Below, in pieces: positions 7,768 through 16,999 of a stretch of 49,895 nt of DNA (position 1 is the stretch's first letter; the number at the start of each line of letters is the position of its first letter). The stretch spans positions 1 through 49,895 of the forward strand of contig NZ_FOLT01000012.1 in the NCBI RefSeq assembly GCF_900112455.1. The letters are read 5' to 3'. Below the pieces are notes generated by a model that searched no databases, had not been told where the DNA came from, and saw only the letters and a list, made by a program, of their open reading frames with translations. The position numbers were made by a program, and so were the translations under genes. This DNA is from Alkalibacterium subtropicum. GTDB lineage: Bacteria > Bacillota > Bacilli > Lactobacillales > Carnobacteriaceae_A.

Positions 7768-8448
7768 ATAGAAAAGAAAGAATAAAATAGGGATGAAGAT
7801 CGCCGGCACAAAATTCATGACTTTGATCCGGGTAATCTCGAGTATATTTAGTCCGAGAGCCAGAATGATCAGTGAACCGACCGCATTGATGTCATTGATC
7901 ATCGGATCAGTCAGAATACTGTCGAGCCCGCTGGCGAACAGGGTGATCACGCCCTGATACACAAAGACGATAACCCCGGAAAAGAGGACCCCTATCCCCA
8001 TACTTGAAGCAAGGATGATACTGGTCAACCCGTCCATAACGGATTTTGTCAAGAGGATAGTATGTGTACCCGTGAGGCCGCTTTCCAGCGGTCCGACGAT
8101 CGACATGGCACCAACTGCCATGATCAGACTGCTCATGACAAAACCTTTAGATATAGAGGCGGATCCGTTCTTACCGGGGAAACGACTCTCCAGCCTGTCT
8201 CCCATCTGATTGATTTTCTTATCTAAATCAATGATCTCGCCGATCGTCACACCGATAACCATGGATAGGATGATATAGATCGTATTCTCTCCAGACGAGA
8301 GACCCGTGATCCCGATATACAGCGCAGAAAGAGCCAACGCTTTCATCAGCGCCTTTTCAATGTGCATGGGAATCCCCTTATTAACAAATAAACCGATGAT
8401 ACTGCCTGTAAAAATAGCCAGGGTATTGATAATTACACCGAAAAACAT
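7765..8448 (-). CDS. DUF554 family membrane protein
   Basis: A 227-residue polytopic membrane protein with about six or seven hydrophobic segments; the N-terminus GVIINTLAIFTGSIIGLFVNKGIP and the later GPLESGLTGTHTILLTKSVMDG are typical of the DUF554 (YdfK/YqgA-like) family. The transport or other function of this family is not established. RBS AAAGGAG lies 8 nt before the ATG. It is convergent with the phnD-like gene and shares its terminator. Confidence 0.85.
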   Translation of the reverse strand: MFFGVIINTLAIFTGSIIGLFVNKGIPMHIEKALMKALALSALYIGITGLSSGENTIYIILSMVIGVTIGEIIDLDKKINQMGDRLESRFPGKNGSASISKGFVMSSLIMAVGAMSIVGPLESGLTGTHTILLTKSVMDGLTSIILASSMGIGVLFSGVIVFVYQGVITLFASGLDSILTDPMINDINAVGSLIILALGLNILEITRIKVMNFVPAIFIPILFFLFY

Positions 8449-8724
8449 AACATGTACTCCTTTAGCTAAACCGATAGTCTATGTGTTTATATTATAAATG
8501 GGATGGGTGGACTATACAAATTAAAATCAAAGGTGAGCATATGAGAGAATGTTTATTATAGTAGCAGAGGAAACTGACTATGCGTCAGTTTCACCACTTT
8601 TATACATACTTTATGCACTTTGGGAACGCGGAGCTCACTCTTCTTTAATAACGTGCGTGCCTTTCGGGGAAGAGGAAGCCAGCTGGAGGACACGCAGCGA
8701 TACACTTCTTCTCTGTGATAAGTA
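8449..8724. other. Spacer between DUF554 gene and mscL terminator
   Basis: No clear gene. A 9-bp hairpin GAAACTGAC/GTCAGTTTC lies at 8570-8592. A 33-codon minus-strand frame (8635-8736, GTG start) has a protein-like tail but overlaps the mscL terminator and is not accepted as a gene. Confidence 0.35.
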
Positions 8725-8766
8725 AAAAACGATCACCCCTATTAGAATAGGAAAGATCGTTTTTGT
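8725..8766 (-). terminator. Terminator of mscL
   Basis: AAAAACGATC (8725-8734) pairs with GATCGTTTTT (8755-8764), with a small inner TATT/AATA pairing. T-runs are present on both strands. Confidence 0.8.
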
Positions 8767-8814
8767 CTAAAGCATATTGTAAAAAGAATCATACTGAACT
8801 CAACAATATATGTC

Positions 8815-9228
8815 CTATCTCATATCTGTTTCTGACCCTTTTGTCGAGGCGTCTGACTGCTCTGCAAGTAAGTCGCGTATTTCTGCCAAGTAAGATTCGA
8901 CAGTCGGGGCTTTGACTTCCGGTTCGGGCTCTGCTTCTTCTTTACGCGCCAGTTGATTGATGATTTTGATCATAATAAAGAGCACGACAGCAATGATCAG
9001 GAAATCTAAGACAGCCTGTAAAAACAAACCGTATGTCAGCGTGGCCTCGCCGACTTGAAAAGACAGCTGTTTAACTGTGGCATTACCTGAAAGAGCGACG
9101 ATGATCGGTGTGATGATATTATCGACGAAGGCAGTGACGATAGCTGTGAATGCAGCCCCAATCACGATACCGACGGCAAGCTCCACCACGTTTCCGCGCA
9201 TGATAAAAGCCTTGAATTCATTTAACAT
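8815..9228 (-). CDS. mscL: Large-conductance mechanosensitive channel
   Basis: A 137-residue MscL. The N-terminal amphipathic helix and TM1 (NEFKAFIMRGNVVELAVGIV, then IGAAFTAIVTAFVDNIITPI) are highly conserved; TM2 (TYGLFLQAVLDFLIIAVVLFIM) and a charged cytoplasmic C-terminal helix follow. It opens on membrane tension to release solutes in osmotic downshock. The gene is monocistronic, with a terminator after it. Confidence 0.97.
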   Translation of the reverse strand: MLNEFKAFIMRGNVVELAVGIVIGAAFTAIVTAFVDNIITPIIVALSGNATVKQLSFQVGEATLTYGLFLQAVLDFLIIAVVLFIMIKIINQLARKEEAEPEPEVKAPTVESYLAEIRDLLAEQSDASTKGSETDMR

Positions 9229-9409
9229 AAAATCATTCCTCTTAAAATATTTTTTCTTCTTACAGTATAACGTATTTTAATCTTTGAATATAGGTGATGC
9301 CTGTCTTATTCCGCTAGCTGATCGACAAGTTTAGGCGTGACAACTGATGAAATAGTTTTGTTTCATGAAAAAATATGAGAGGATTTCTAGAATGCTTTCG
9401 TCTAGAGAT

Positions 9410-9455
9410 AACAAAGAAGGATGAATGTCCAGTCAGACATTCATCCTTCTTTGTT
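9410..9455. terminator. 20-bp perfect hairpin after the VOC gene
   Basis: AACAAAGAAGGATGAATGTC (9410-9429) is perfectly complementary to 9436-9455 with a 6-nt loop. It lies 14 bp after the stop of the minus-strand VOC gene; the T-run is built into the stem end, so termination efficiency is uncertain. Confidence 0.75.
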
Positions 9456-9468
9456 GGTAATTTTCCAT

Positions 9469-9909
9469 CTATGACGATGAGTTCATAGCAGCTGAATCAG
9501 TGACGATCTGCCACTCGATACCGAAAGGATCTTTCACTTGACCATAGGCAGGACTGAAACTTGTTTCTGCTAAGGGGATGATCACTTCTCCCTCAGCTGA
9601 AAGTTTTTTGAACAGACTTTCCGCTTCTGTGACATTTTGTGCATCAAGCATGAGCGTGATAACGGAACCGGGAGCATAGGGCTGATCGGGAAACGTATCG
9701 GCTAACATTAAATGTGAATCGCCTACCGCTATGCTGGCATGCATGATTTTATCACCGTAACCTTCCGGGATCGCTCCACCCATTTCCTTCGGCCAGTCTT
9801 TGTAAAAGTCCATACTGTCAACGTTCGTGTCAAAAGCAGCTGTATAGAAGGCGATTGCTTCTCTTGCATTTCCATTTAGCATCAAGTAAGGCGATATACT
9901 AGTAGTCAT
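9469..9909 (-). CDS. VOC-superfamily protein (PhnB/DUF3332-like glyoxalase fold)
   Basis: A 146-residue protein with the PhnB-like N-terminus SPYLMLNGNAREAIAFYTAAF and the C-terminal DPFGIEWQI motif of the vicinal-oxygen-chelate fold. The pattern MHASIAVGDSHLMLADTFPD is typical of the PhnB group often annotated as 3-demethylubiquinone methyltransferase-like; that name is misleading and no enzymatic activity can be assigned. RBS GGAAAGGAAG precedes the ATG. Standalone gene. Confidence 0.8.
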   Translation of the reverse strand: MTTSISPYLMLNGNAREAIAFYTAAFDTNVDSMDFYKDWPKEMGGAIPEGYGDKIMHASIAVGDSHLMLADTFPDQPYAPGSVITLMLDAQNVTEAESLFKKLSAEGEVIIPLAETSFSPAYGQVKDPFGIEWQIVTDSAAMNSSS

Positions 9910-10261
9910 AAGATAAAACTTCCTTTCCTTTTTAATCGATAATTATGTCATTTCCAATAGACATGTGGAAATCCAGGGTTTTACTCACTACAGAAACTAT
10001 ACCATGGGACGACTGAGATTTCTTTTCTGATGAATCCGTTCAGTTTGTTGTTGTCCACCTGTCAGAGTGGTGATTTTATAGCGTGAATCGACATGATCAG
10101 CAGCAGAAATGTGCGGGAGAGTGGGTGAAGCAGACTGGTATCTTTATAAAAAGCCAGTGAATCACACAATCGATTTTTTAAAGAAGGTTGACTTAAAGGG
10201 GCGGACTAAGTAAGCTGGTTTTTTAAGGTAAAATTTTTTGATTAGAAGGTTGAGGTCCGTC
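9910..10261. other. Divergent promoter region, VOC gene and MATE gene
   Basis: Non-coding. A candidate plus-strand promoter has TTGACT at 10188-10193 and TAAGCT at 10211-10216 (17-bp spacing). No strong repeat or hairpin is seen. Confidence 0.4.
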
Positions 10262-11584
10262 ATGCAGCGAAGTGTGAAATTATTTATTAAATATGTAAGC
10301 TTGAATATGCTTGGGATGCTGGGGATTTCTTTTTATATCCTGGCAGACACCTTCTTTATTGCTCAAGCTTTGGGGCCGAACGGGATCGCCTCTTTAAATC
10401 TGAGTATTCCGGTCTTTGGCATCATGCATGGTTTTGGTCTGATGCTGGGTCTGGGAGGAGCGACGCGTTACAAGATCCTGTTATCTCAGGATAAGCAGAA
10501 GCAGGCGAAGAAAGTATATAGTCAAACGCTTATGTTCGCGCTGACGCTGGGGCTCGTGTTCTTGCTTGTAGGCCAGTTGGGTGCAGACGGAATCGCCCGT
10601 TTTTCAGGCGCCGATGCTGAAACCTTCGGCTCTACGCACGTTTACTTAACGACCATTCTGTCTTTTGCTCCTTTTTTCATTTTAAATAACAGTCTGCTTT
10701 CGTTTGTCAGGAACGACGGCGATCCGACACTGACGATGTTCGGGATGGTCATCGGCAGTGTGCTGAACGTGGTGCTGGATTATATTTTTATCTTCCCGCT
10801 TCAAATGGGGATGTTCGGCGCAGCCCTGGCGACGAGTCTGTCACCCATCATCAGTTTGAGCGTGCTGAGCATTCACTTTTTCAGACCCTTGAACAAGCTT
10901 TCCTTTGCTTTTCAGAAAGTCGAGATGCTTCTGATTCAGGATGTCATGTATCTGGGCTCTTCTGCCTTCGTAAATGAAATATCAGGATCCGTCGTCATGT
11001 TCACGTTCAATACGATCATATTTTCGCTCGAAGGAAATGAGGGTCTTGCGGCTTACGGCATTATTGCGAATATCTCTTTTGTTGTCCTGTCATTATTTGC
11101 CGGCGTGGCGCAAGGGACCCAGCCGCTGCTCAGTGAAAGCTACGGTCTGAAGGATCTCAAACAGATCAAACAGGTACTGGCTTTGTCTTTGGGGACAGCT
11201 TTTGTCTTAAGTGGCCTGATTTATGCCGGAACCCATCTCTTCAGCGACCAGCTGATCCAAGCGTTCAACAGTGAACAGAATGACCATATAGCGGACATGG
11301 CCACCACAGGACTGCTGATCTATTTTGCCGGCTTCTTTTTTGCGGGGCTTAATATCGTTTCGACCAGCTACTTTGGGGCGACCGATCAACCGAAACGCTC
11401 GCTGTTCTTTTCAATGCTCAGAGGGGGCATCATCATCGTACCTTTAGTTTTAGTGTTAAGCCAGTTCTACGGCATGGTGGGGGTTTGGCTGTCTTTTGTC
11501 CTGGCAGAAATGCTTGTTCTGGGACTGATCGCCTGGAAGATGAATCCTGGAAAACGAGTGAAGCGGAAGAAAAGGGTCGGGTAG
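10262..11584 (+). CDS. MATE-family multidrug/Na+ antiporter
   Basis: A 440-residue protein with about 12 membrane segments arranged as two homologous halves, e.g. MLGMLGISFYILADTFFIAQ, then GFGLMLGLGGATRYKILLS, MFGMVIGSVLNVVLDYIFIF and a later GVAQGTQPLLSESYG, all characteristic of MATE (NorM/DinF superfamily) exporters. Start ATG 10262 follows GAGG by 6 nt; the frame also opens at TTG 10238 but without an RBS. The C-terminus is strongly basic (KMNPGKRVKRKKRVG). Substrate cannot be read from sequence. Confidence 0.9.
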   Translation: MQRSVKLFIKYVSLNMLGMLGISFYILADTFFIAQALGPNGIASLNLSIPVFGIMHGFGLMLGLGGATRYKILLSQDKQKQAKKVYSQTLMFALTLGLVFLLVGQLGADGIARFSGADAETFGSTHVYLTTILSFAPFFILNNSLLSFVRNDGDPTLTMFGMVIGSVLNVVLDYIFIFPLQMGMFGAALATSLSPIISLSVLSIHFFRPLNKLSFAFQKVEMLLIQDVMYLGSSAFVNEISGSVVMFTFNTIIFSLEGNEGLAAYGIIANISFVVLSLFAGVAQGTQPLLSESYGLKDLKQIKQVLALSLGTAFVLSGLIYAGTHLFSDQLIQAFNSEQNDHIADMATTGLLIYFAGFFFAGLNIVSTSYFGATDQPKRSLFFSMLRGGIIIVPLVLVLSQFYGMVGVWLSFVLAEMLVLGLIAWKMNPGKRVKRKKRVG

Positions 11585-11628
11585 CTCCCGGTCCTTTTTA
11601 ATTTCTCTATAAAATAGAAACGGTAATG

Positions 11629-11637
11629 TGATATACT
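11629..11637 (+). promoter_or_regulatory. Extended -10 promoter of alpha-galactosidase gene
   Basis: TGATATACT is an extended -10 (TGnTATACT), about 80 bp before the start codon. No good -35 is visible, which fits an extended -10 class promoter. No clear catabolite-responsive element was found nearby. Confidence 0.45.
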
Positions 11638-11717
11638 ACGATTAAAGTTAAGCGATTACATAAATTGATGTTTTGACAACAAAAAGGAACAACTTTATTA
11701 CAGGAGGACTTTAAAAA

Positions 11718-13958
11718 ATGCCTGATAAAACACTTATTCACGTCAACGATGAAAAACTGGAATTCCACCTGACCAATCAGCATGTCAGCTATATTTTCAG
11801 AGTCTTTGAGAAAAGCCAGCAGCTGGAACATCTATACTTCGGCAAGCAAATCCATCACCGAGGATCCTTTGATTTTCTGATCGAAAGAGAGCCCCGTTCG
11901 TCGATCAATCTGAATGAACGGGACTATACCTCCTCTCTTGAGCACATCAAACAGGAATATCCGGGGTTCGGAACGACAGATTTTCGCTATCCGGCCTATG
12001 AACTGGAATATCCGGAAGGCGACCGCATCTCTCATCTGATTTATGATTCCTACACGGTCCATGAAGGGAAACCGAAACTGGACGGACTGCCGGCCACTTA
12101 CACTGAGTCAGCCGAAGAAGCTCAGACGCTGGAAGTGGTTTTGAAAGATACCCATTCCGATTTAACGATCAGCCTGTTTTATACAGTGTTTGAAGGACGT
12201 GCGGTCATTACACGCAGTGCGAAATTCCATAATGCCGGAGACAAAACGATGAAGCTGAATCATGCGATGTCACTGAGCATCGATTTTCCTGACAAAGATT
12301 TCGAGATGATCCATTTGAACGGAGCCTGGGCGAGAGAGAATCACATCGAGAGACAGCCCTTGTTCAAAGGGGTCCAGTCGATCTCCAGCGCCCGCGGAGC
12401 CAGCAGTCATATGCATAATCCATTCTTTGCGCTGGCCCGGCCGGAAACGACTGAAAGGCAAGGCGAGGTCTATGGCTTCAGTCTAGTCTACAGCGGAAAT
12501 CACTTGGGTCAGGTGGAAGTGGATACCTACAATGTGACGCGCGTGACGATGGGCATCAACCCTTATCAGTTCCAGTGGAAGCTGAGACCGGATGAAACCT
12601 TTCAGACGCCGGAAGTGGTCCTGGTCTATTCAGACACGGGCATCAACGGCATGAGTCAGACGTATCATGACCTGTACCACAATCGTTTGGCCAGAGAACC
12701 CTGGAAGAACCAGACCCGTCCGATCCTGATCAACAACTGGGAAGCGACGTACTTTGATTTCAATGAAGAAAAGATCATAGAACTGGCGGAAAAAGCTAAA
12801 GATGCCGGTGTGGAACTCTTTGTCCTGGATGACGGCTGGTTCGGTGAGCGAAACGATGATACGAGTTCTTTAGGTAACTGGACAGAAAACAGGTCCAAAC
12901 TGCCGCGCGGCATTGAAGGTCTGTCTGAAAAGGTCCATGCGCTGGGACTGAAGTTCGGTTTATGGTTTGAACCGGAAATGATCAACAAAGACACGCCGCT
13001 TTATCAGGAACATCCTGAGTGGGTGATCCATATGCCGGCCAAGCCGATGTCACATGGACGCAATCAGTTCGTGCTGGACTTTTCCAATCCAGAAGTTGTC
13101 GATGCTATATTTAAACAGATGGATGCGGTCCTGACTAAAGGGAATATCGACTACATCAAGTGGGACATGAACCGCTACATTACTGAGCCCTTTTCGACGA
13201 TCCTTCCGCATGACCAGCAGGGGGAGCTCTATCACCGCTATATTTTAGGAGTGTATGCCTTATATGAGAAACTATTGGACAAGTACCCTGACTTATTGAT
13301 CGAGTCCTGTGCCGGTGGAGGCGGACGCTTCGACCCGGGCTTATTGTATTATGCACCGCAGGCCTGGACGAGTGATGACACCGATGCGGTCGAAAGGCTG
13401 AAGATCCAGTACGGCACGTCCCTGGTCTATCCGCTGTCGAGTATCGGCAGTCATGTGTCTGCCGTTCCGAACCATCAGGTGGGACGCACGACGTCTCTGG
13501 ATATGCGGAGTGCAGTGGCTTACTTTGGGACATTCGGCTATGAACTGGACGTGACGCAGCTGACTGAGCGGGAAATGGATAAGGTGAAAGCACAGATCGC
13601 TTTCTTCAAAGAGAACCGAAGCCTTATCCATGAAGGGACCTTTTACCGTCTTTCGAGTCCGTTTGAAGGCAATGATGCGGCCTGGATGGTCGTTTCAGAA
13701 GACAAGAAAGAAGCGCTGGTCGGGTTCTATCAGGTCCTCGCCCAGCCGAATCCGACCTACAGCCGCCTGAAACTGGCTGGATTGGATGAAGATACCGTGT
13801 ATACGACCCTACCGGACGGAGAAGAACGTTACGGGTCTGACCTAAATACGATCGGTCTGCTTTTCAGTGAAAACGAAAGACAGCGGGGCCACTTCTGGTC
13901 GAAAAACGGAAAGACCGACTTTTACAGCTGGATCGTGAAACTGTCGGCCAAAGACTAG
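11718..13958 (+). CDS. GH36 alpha-galactosidase
   Basis: A 746-residue glycoside hydrolase family 36 enzyme that releases alpha-1,6-galactose from melibiose, raffinose or stachyose. The N-terminal beta-supersandwich leads to the catalytic barrel with LDDGWFGERNDD, FGLWFEPEMIN, IKWDMNR (nucleophile Asp near 483), ESCAGGGGRFDPG and WTSDDTDA (acid/base Asp near 553-557). Length is typical of the family. It has no signal peptide, so it is cytoplasmic and needs a sugar importer, which is not adjacent. RBS AGGAGG precedes the ATG; the gene is flanked by a promoter and a terminator and is monocistronic. Confidence 0.96.
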   Translation: MPDKTLIHVNDEKLEFHLTNQHVSYIFRVFEKSQQLEHLYFGKQIHHRGSFDFLIEREPRSSINLNERDYTSSLEHIKQEYPGFGTTDFRYPAYELEYPEGDRISHLIYDSYTVHEGKPKLDGLPATYTESAEEAQTLEVVLKDTHSDLTISLFYTVFEGRAVITRSAKFHNAGDKTMKLNHAMSLSIDFPDKDFEMIHLNGAWARENHIERQPLFKGVQSISSARGASSHMHNPFFALARPETTERQGEVYGFSLVYSGNHLGQVEVDTYNVTRVTMGINPYQFQWKLRPDETFQTPEVVLVYSDTGINGMSQTYHDLYHNRLAREPWKNQTRPILINNWEATYFDFNEEKIIELAEKAKDAGVELFVLDDGWFGERNDDTSSLGNWTENRSKLPRGIEGLSEKVHALGLKFGLWFEPEMINKDTPLYQEHPEWVIHMPAKPMSHGRNQFVLDFSNPEVVDAIFKQMDAVLTKGNIDYIKWDMNRYITEPFSTILPHDQQGELYHRYILGVYALYEKLLDKYPDLLIESCAGGGGRFDPGLLYYAPQAWTSDDTDAVERLKIQYGTSLVYPLSSIGSHVSAVPNHQVGRTTSLDMRSAVAYFGTFGYELDVTQLTEREMDKVKAQIAFFKENRSLIHEGTFYRLSSPFEGNDAAWMVVSEDKKEALVGFYQVLAQPNPTYSRLKLAGLDEDTVYTTLPDGEERYGSDLNTIGLLFSENERQRGHFWSKNGKTDFYSWIVKLSAKD

Positions 13959-13981
13959 CTGCTTTTTAAAGGTGAGCGTGT

Positions 13982-14022
13982 ACCTGAATGCCGGGAGATT
14001 TCTGGCGTTCAGGTGTTTTTTT
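13982..14022 (+). terminator. Terminator after alpha-galactosidase gene
   Basis: ACCTGAATGCC pairs with GGCGTTCAGGT (one G-T pair) and is followed by a run of seven Ts. Confidence 0.85.
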
Positions 14023-14042
14023 AATGAAACTATTCAAATGGT

Positions 14043-14072
14043 TTGGTTCCCGCTTGTCATGAGCCGTATAAT
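14043..14072 (+). promoter_or_regulatory. Candidate promoter of copB
   Basis: TATAAT at 14067-14072 with a poor -35 (TTGGTT, 18-bp spacing). A TTGACA at 14092 lies closer to the cop box but has no good -10. Either may be used. Confidence 0.4.
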
Positions 14073-14129
14073 AACAGTAAGAAGATAATGGTTGACACAG
14101 AAGCTGATGAGCGGCAAATTACAGTTAAA

Positions 14130-14145
14130 GATTACAGATGTAAAC
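14130..14145. promoter_or_regulatory. Cop box (CopY operator)
   Basis: Bases 14130-14145 fit the cop-box consensus RNYKACANNTGTMRNY at every position, with the core TACAGATGTA at 14133-14142. It lies 31 bp before the copB start. In Enterococcus and related bacteria, zinc-loaded CopY represses here and copper releases it. No copY gene is in the window, so the regulator must be encoded elsewhere. Confidence 0.8.
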
Positions 14146-14175
14146 AAAAATCTAACCATCAAGGGGATGAGTGAA

Positions 14176-16335
14176 ATGTCAGAGAAACAGCATACTGATC
14201 ACAATGAAGAGCAAGAGACACAGAATCGCGACCCGTCCAGTCACTCCGATCACGAGGATATGAAACATGAACATCACGACAGCGAGGGTGAAGGCCATCA
14301 CGGTCATGAAGCTCATGGTGGTCACGAAGGCCATCATGATCATCATGCCCACATGGTCGAGGATTTTAAGAAACGGTTCTGGATATCTCTTGCCGTATCC
14401 GTTCCTATCGCCATCCTGGCTCCGATGCTGCAGCATTTATTCGGATTTGAGGTGTCTTTCCCTGGATCTGACTTAGTCCTGTTCGCGCTCGCCACCTTTG
14501 TGTTCTTTTACGGCGGAAAACCGTTCCTTACAGGGCTGAAATCAGAAGTCTTAGACGATCATACGCCCGGGATGATGACGCTGATTTCTTTAGCCATCAC
14601 GACGTCCTATGTTTACAGTACGCTGACCACCTTCTTCATTGAAGGCAGTGATTTCTATTTTGAACTGGCTACACTGATCGTTGTCATGCTTTTAGGACAT
14701 TGGATCGAGATGCGCTCTCAGATGGGGGCTTCCAAGGCTCTAGAAGAACTGATAAACCTGATGCCCAATGATGCGCATAAACTGGATGAGAACGGCAATA
14801 CCACAGAGGTATCCGTCGAAGAGCTACATCCGGGAGATAAGATCCTAGTCAAGTCCGGAGAAAAAGTACCTCTAGATGGTGAAATTTTGGAAGGAAATTC
14901 GTCGATCGATGAATCGATGCTGACGGGCGAATCTGTTCCGGTCGAGAAGAAGGAAGGACAGAATGTCATCGGCGGATCCATCAACGGTGAAGGGGTATTG
15001 ACTGTAGAAGTCAGTAAAGTTGGAGAAGAAACCTATCTTGCACAAGTCGTTGATATGGTCAGAAACGCTCAGGCCGCGAAATCACGAGCACAGGGTTTTG
15101 CAGACACAGCAGCGAAGTGGCTCTTTTATGTGGCGCTTGGTGCAGGGCTTTTAACCATGCTTTACTGGGTTAATGTCTCCGACTTCGAGTTTGCCCTTGA
15201 GAGAACGGTCACCGTCCTGATCATTGCTTGTCCGCATGCGCTGGGTCTGGCGATGCCTCTGGTGAGTTCCGTCTCCACCTCCATTGCCGCACAAAAAGGC
15301 CTGCTGATCAGAAACCGCACGCAGTTCGAATCCGCACGCACCATCGACAAGATCGTCTTTGACAAAACCGGGACCTTGACCGAAGGGGCTTTTGGCGTCG
15401 ATGCTGTGATACCGGCAGACGGTACATCAGAAGAAGACCTGCTTCAGCTGGCTTATTCCGTGGAAAGTCAATCCGACCACCCTATCGCCAAAGGGATCGT
15501 GCGCGAAGGTGAAGAGAAAAATGTTCAGCGTCTGGGTGTGACAGATTACAATAATCTGACCGGGAAAGGTCTGGAAGCGAAAATCGATGAAGACACGGTG
15601 TCAGTTTTAAGCCCGGGAGCGATGAAAGAAGAAGGGATCGCCTTTGATGAAGACCGTTATAACGAACTCTCCCAGCAGGGGAAAACCGTCATTTTTGTAC
15701 TGAAAAACAAGAAACTGCAGGGCATGATCGCGCTCAGTGACATCATCCGCGAGTCGTCTTATAAAGTGATCAGGGAACTGACAGAGATGGGGATCGACAC
15801 GGTCATGATCACTGGGGATAACCAGCGTGTCGCTGACGGTGTCGGGAAAGAACTAGGCTTGACTGAAGTGATCGCAGAAGTGCTGCCTGATCAGAAGTCG
15901 GAGCATATCAAACGCCTGCAGGAAGACGGCTCCAAACAAGTTGCCATGGTCGGTGACGGCATCAATGATGCGCCGGCTCTCGCTGCTGCAGACATCGGGA
16001 TCGCCATCGGAGCCGGAACGGACGTTGCGATCGAAACGGCGGATGTCATTTTAGTCAACAGTGATCCCCGGGACGTGCTGAACGCCTTGAACCTCTCGAA
16101 AGCCACCCACCGGAAAAACATCCAGAATCTGTGGTGGGCCGCAGGATACAACATTATTGCGATCCCGCTGGCAGCCGGTATCCTCTACTATCAGGGCATC
16201 ATCATCACACCGGCGATCGGAGCAGCCGTCATGTCCTTAAGTACGGTCATCGTAGCCATCAATGCCCGCCTGCTCAGTATGGATGATGAATCAGACGACG
16301 AGAAAGAAATGAAACCAGCAGCCGAAAGCAAGTAA
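14176..16335 (+). CDS. copB: Copper-exporting P1B-type ATPase, CopB type
   Basis: A 719-residue heavy-metal ATPase. The first about 60 residues are His-, Glu- and Asp-rich (HHGHEAHGGHEGHHDHHAH), replacing the CxxC domains of CopA. TM6 carries Cys352-Pro-His (ACPHALGLAMPL), the P1B-3 signature linked to CopB-type copper or silver export. The phosphorylation motif DKTGTLTEG starts at Asp396; TGES and GDGINDAPALAAADIGIA complete the ATPase core. ATG 14176 has AAGGGG 9 bp upstream; the frame opens further upstream through the cop box, but that part would not be translated. A CopY operator precedes it and a strong terminator follows. Confidence 0.95.
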   Translation: MSEKQHTDHNEEQETQNRDPSSHSDHEDMKHEHHDSEGEGHHGHEAHGGHEGHHDHHAHMVEDFKKRFWISLAVSVPIAILAPMLQHLFGFEVSFPGSDLVLFALATFVFFYGGKPFLTGLKSEVLDDHTPGMMTLISLAITTSYVYSTLTTFFIEGSDFYFELATLIVVMLLGHWIEMRSQMGASKALEELINLMPNDAHKLDENGNTTEVSVEELHPGDKILVKSGEKVPLDGEILEGNSSIDESMLTGESVPVEKKEGQNVIGGSINGEGVLTVEVSKVGEETYLAQVVDMVRNAQAAKSRAQGFADTAAKWLFYVALGAGLLTMLYWVNVSDFEFALERTVTVLIIACPHALGLAMPLVSSVSTSIAAQKGLLIRNRTQFESARTIDKIVFDKTGTLTEGAFGVDAVIPADGTSEEDLLQLAYSVESQSDHPIAKGIVREGEEKNVQRLGVTDYNNLTGKGLEAKIDEDTVSVLSPGAMKEEGIAFDEDRYNELSQQGKTVIFVLKNKKLQGMIALSDIIRESSYKVIRELTEMGIDTVMITGDNQRVADGVGKELGLTEVIAEVLPDQKSEHIKRLQEDGSKQVAMVGDGINDAPALAAADIGIAIGAGTDVAIETADVILVNSDPRDVLNALNLSKATHRKNIQNLWWAAGYNIIAIPLAAGILYYQGIIITPAIGAAVMSLSTVIVAINARLLSMDDESDDEKEMKPAAESK

Positions 16336-16349
16336 CCTGGATAAAGTGA

Positions 16350-16410
16350 AAAAGCGCGAAGGATAGGAGACGTCACTCAAAGTGATGTCTCCTATCCTTC
16401 GTGCTTTTTT
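16350..16410 (+). terminator. Strong terminator after copB
   Basis: A 27-bp near-perfect stem (16351-16377 with 16381-16407, only G-T deviations), 3-nt loop and a T-run. Confidence 0.9.
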
Positions 16411-16458
16411 CTGCAGGTTCGAAAGGAAATGACAGCTTTGTCGCTTTTTTACTATGAA

Positions 16459-16481
16459 CCTACTCGCTCCAGGCGAGTAGG
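16459..16481. repeat. 9-bp inverted repeat
   Basis: CCTACTCGC/GCGAGTAGG with a 5-nt loop. No T-run follows on either strand, so it is not a standard terminator. It lies just past the stop of the decayed minus-strand frame. Confidence 0.5.
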
Positions 16482-16485
16482 ACCC

Positions 16486-16740
16486 TCATTTGATTATGTT
16501 GGCGGGTGTATTGCCTGCCTTTGTCTGAATTTTTGTATCAAGCCAGTCATTTTCCGCGGCCAGTTGGTAGAAGAGATTATACATGTGTCCACTGAAGGAA
16601 AAGATGATCGGAGTGGTCATTAAATGGTGGAAGTTGTGGCTGCCGGTTTCAAAAGGATACCTGAGCTGGGATAAAAATGCTTTGCTAATGACAACTCCGA
16701 GAAGAAATTTAACGGAGTGGTAAACAAATGCCCTTTCATC
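16486..16740 (-). pseudogene. Decayed gene fragment, family not recognised
   Basis: A minus-strand frame of 84 codons is open between an in-frame TAA (16741-16743) and a TGA (16486-16488). It has no start codon with an RBS near its 5' end; the first Met is about half-way. Its translation is strikingly protein-like (for example VKFLLGVVISKAFLSQLRYP, HHLMTTPIIFSFSGHMYNLF, LAAENDWLDTKIQTKAGNTP). I read it as the C-terminal remnant of a lost gene, or less likely a 44-residue small protein starting at the internal Met. Upstream sequence shows no continuation in any frame. Confidence 0.45.
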
Positions 16741-16953
16741 TTACTACTAAATAGATTCAGTGCTTGAGCAGTTACTACATGGCATTTTTAGTACCAGGCC
16801 GGCTTGGAAATCAGGATCGGTGGGTAAAAGAAGAGAGTTATTGTTACTTATCGCTAGACCTGACAAGCTCAGTGGGCACTTTAAAAATCGTTTATACCCA
16901 CTCAGAGAAAAAGAGGATTTAGTGAGCAGAAATATAAAAAATCAACTGAAAAG

Positions 16954-16990
16954 ATAGAAGAGAACCTTCGGCATGAAGGTTCTCTTCTAT
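16954..16990 (-). terminator. Terminator of mvaA
   Basis: ATAGAAGAGAACCTTC (16954-16969) is perfectly complementary to 16975-16990, loop 5 nt, 9 bp after the mvaA stop. The following minus-strand bases are moderately T-rich. Confidence 0.8.
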
Positions 16991-16999
16991 TAAATAGTC

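Noticed and set aside
8635-8736. A 33-codon minus-strand ORF with GTG start before mscL terminator
   Set aside because: The RBS would touch the start codon and the frame begins inside the terminator hairpin; too short to judge.
11673-11701. TTGACA-17-TATTAC before the alpha-galactosidase gene as promoter
   Set aside because: Transcription would start in or after the RBS; the extended -10 upstream is a better candidate.
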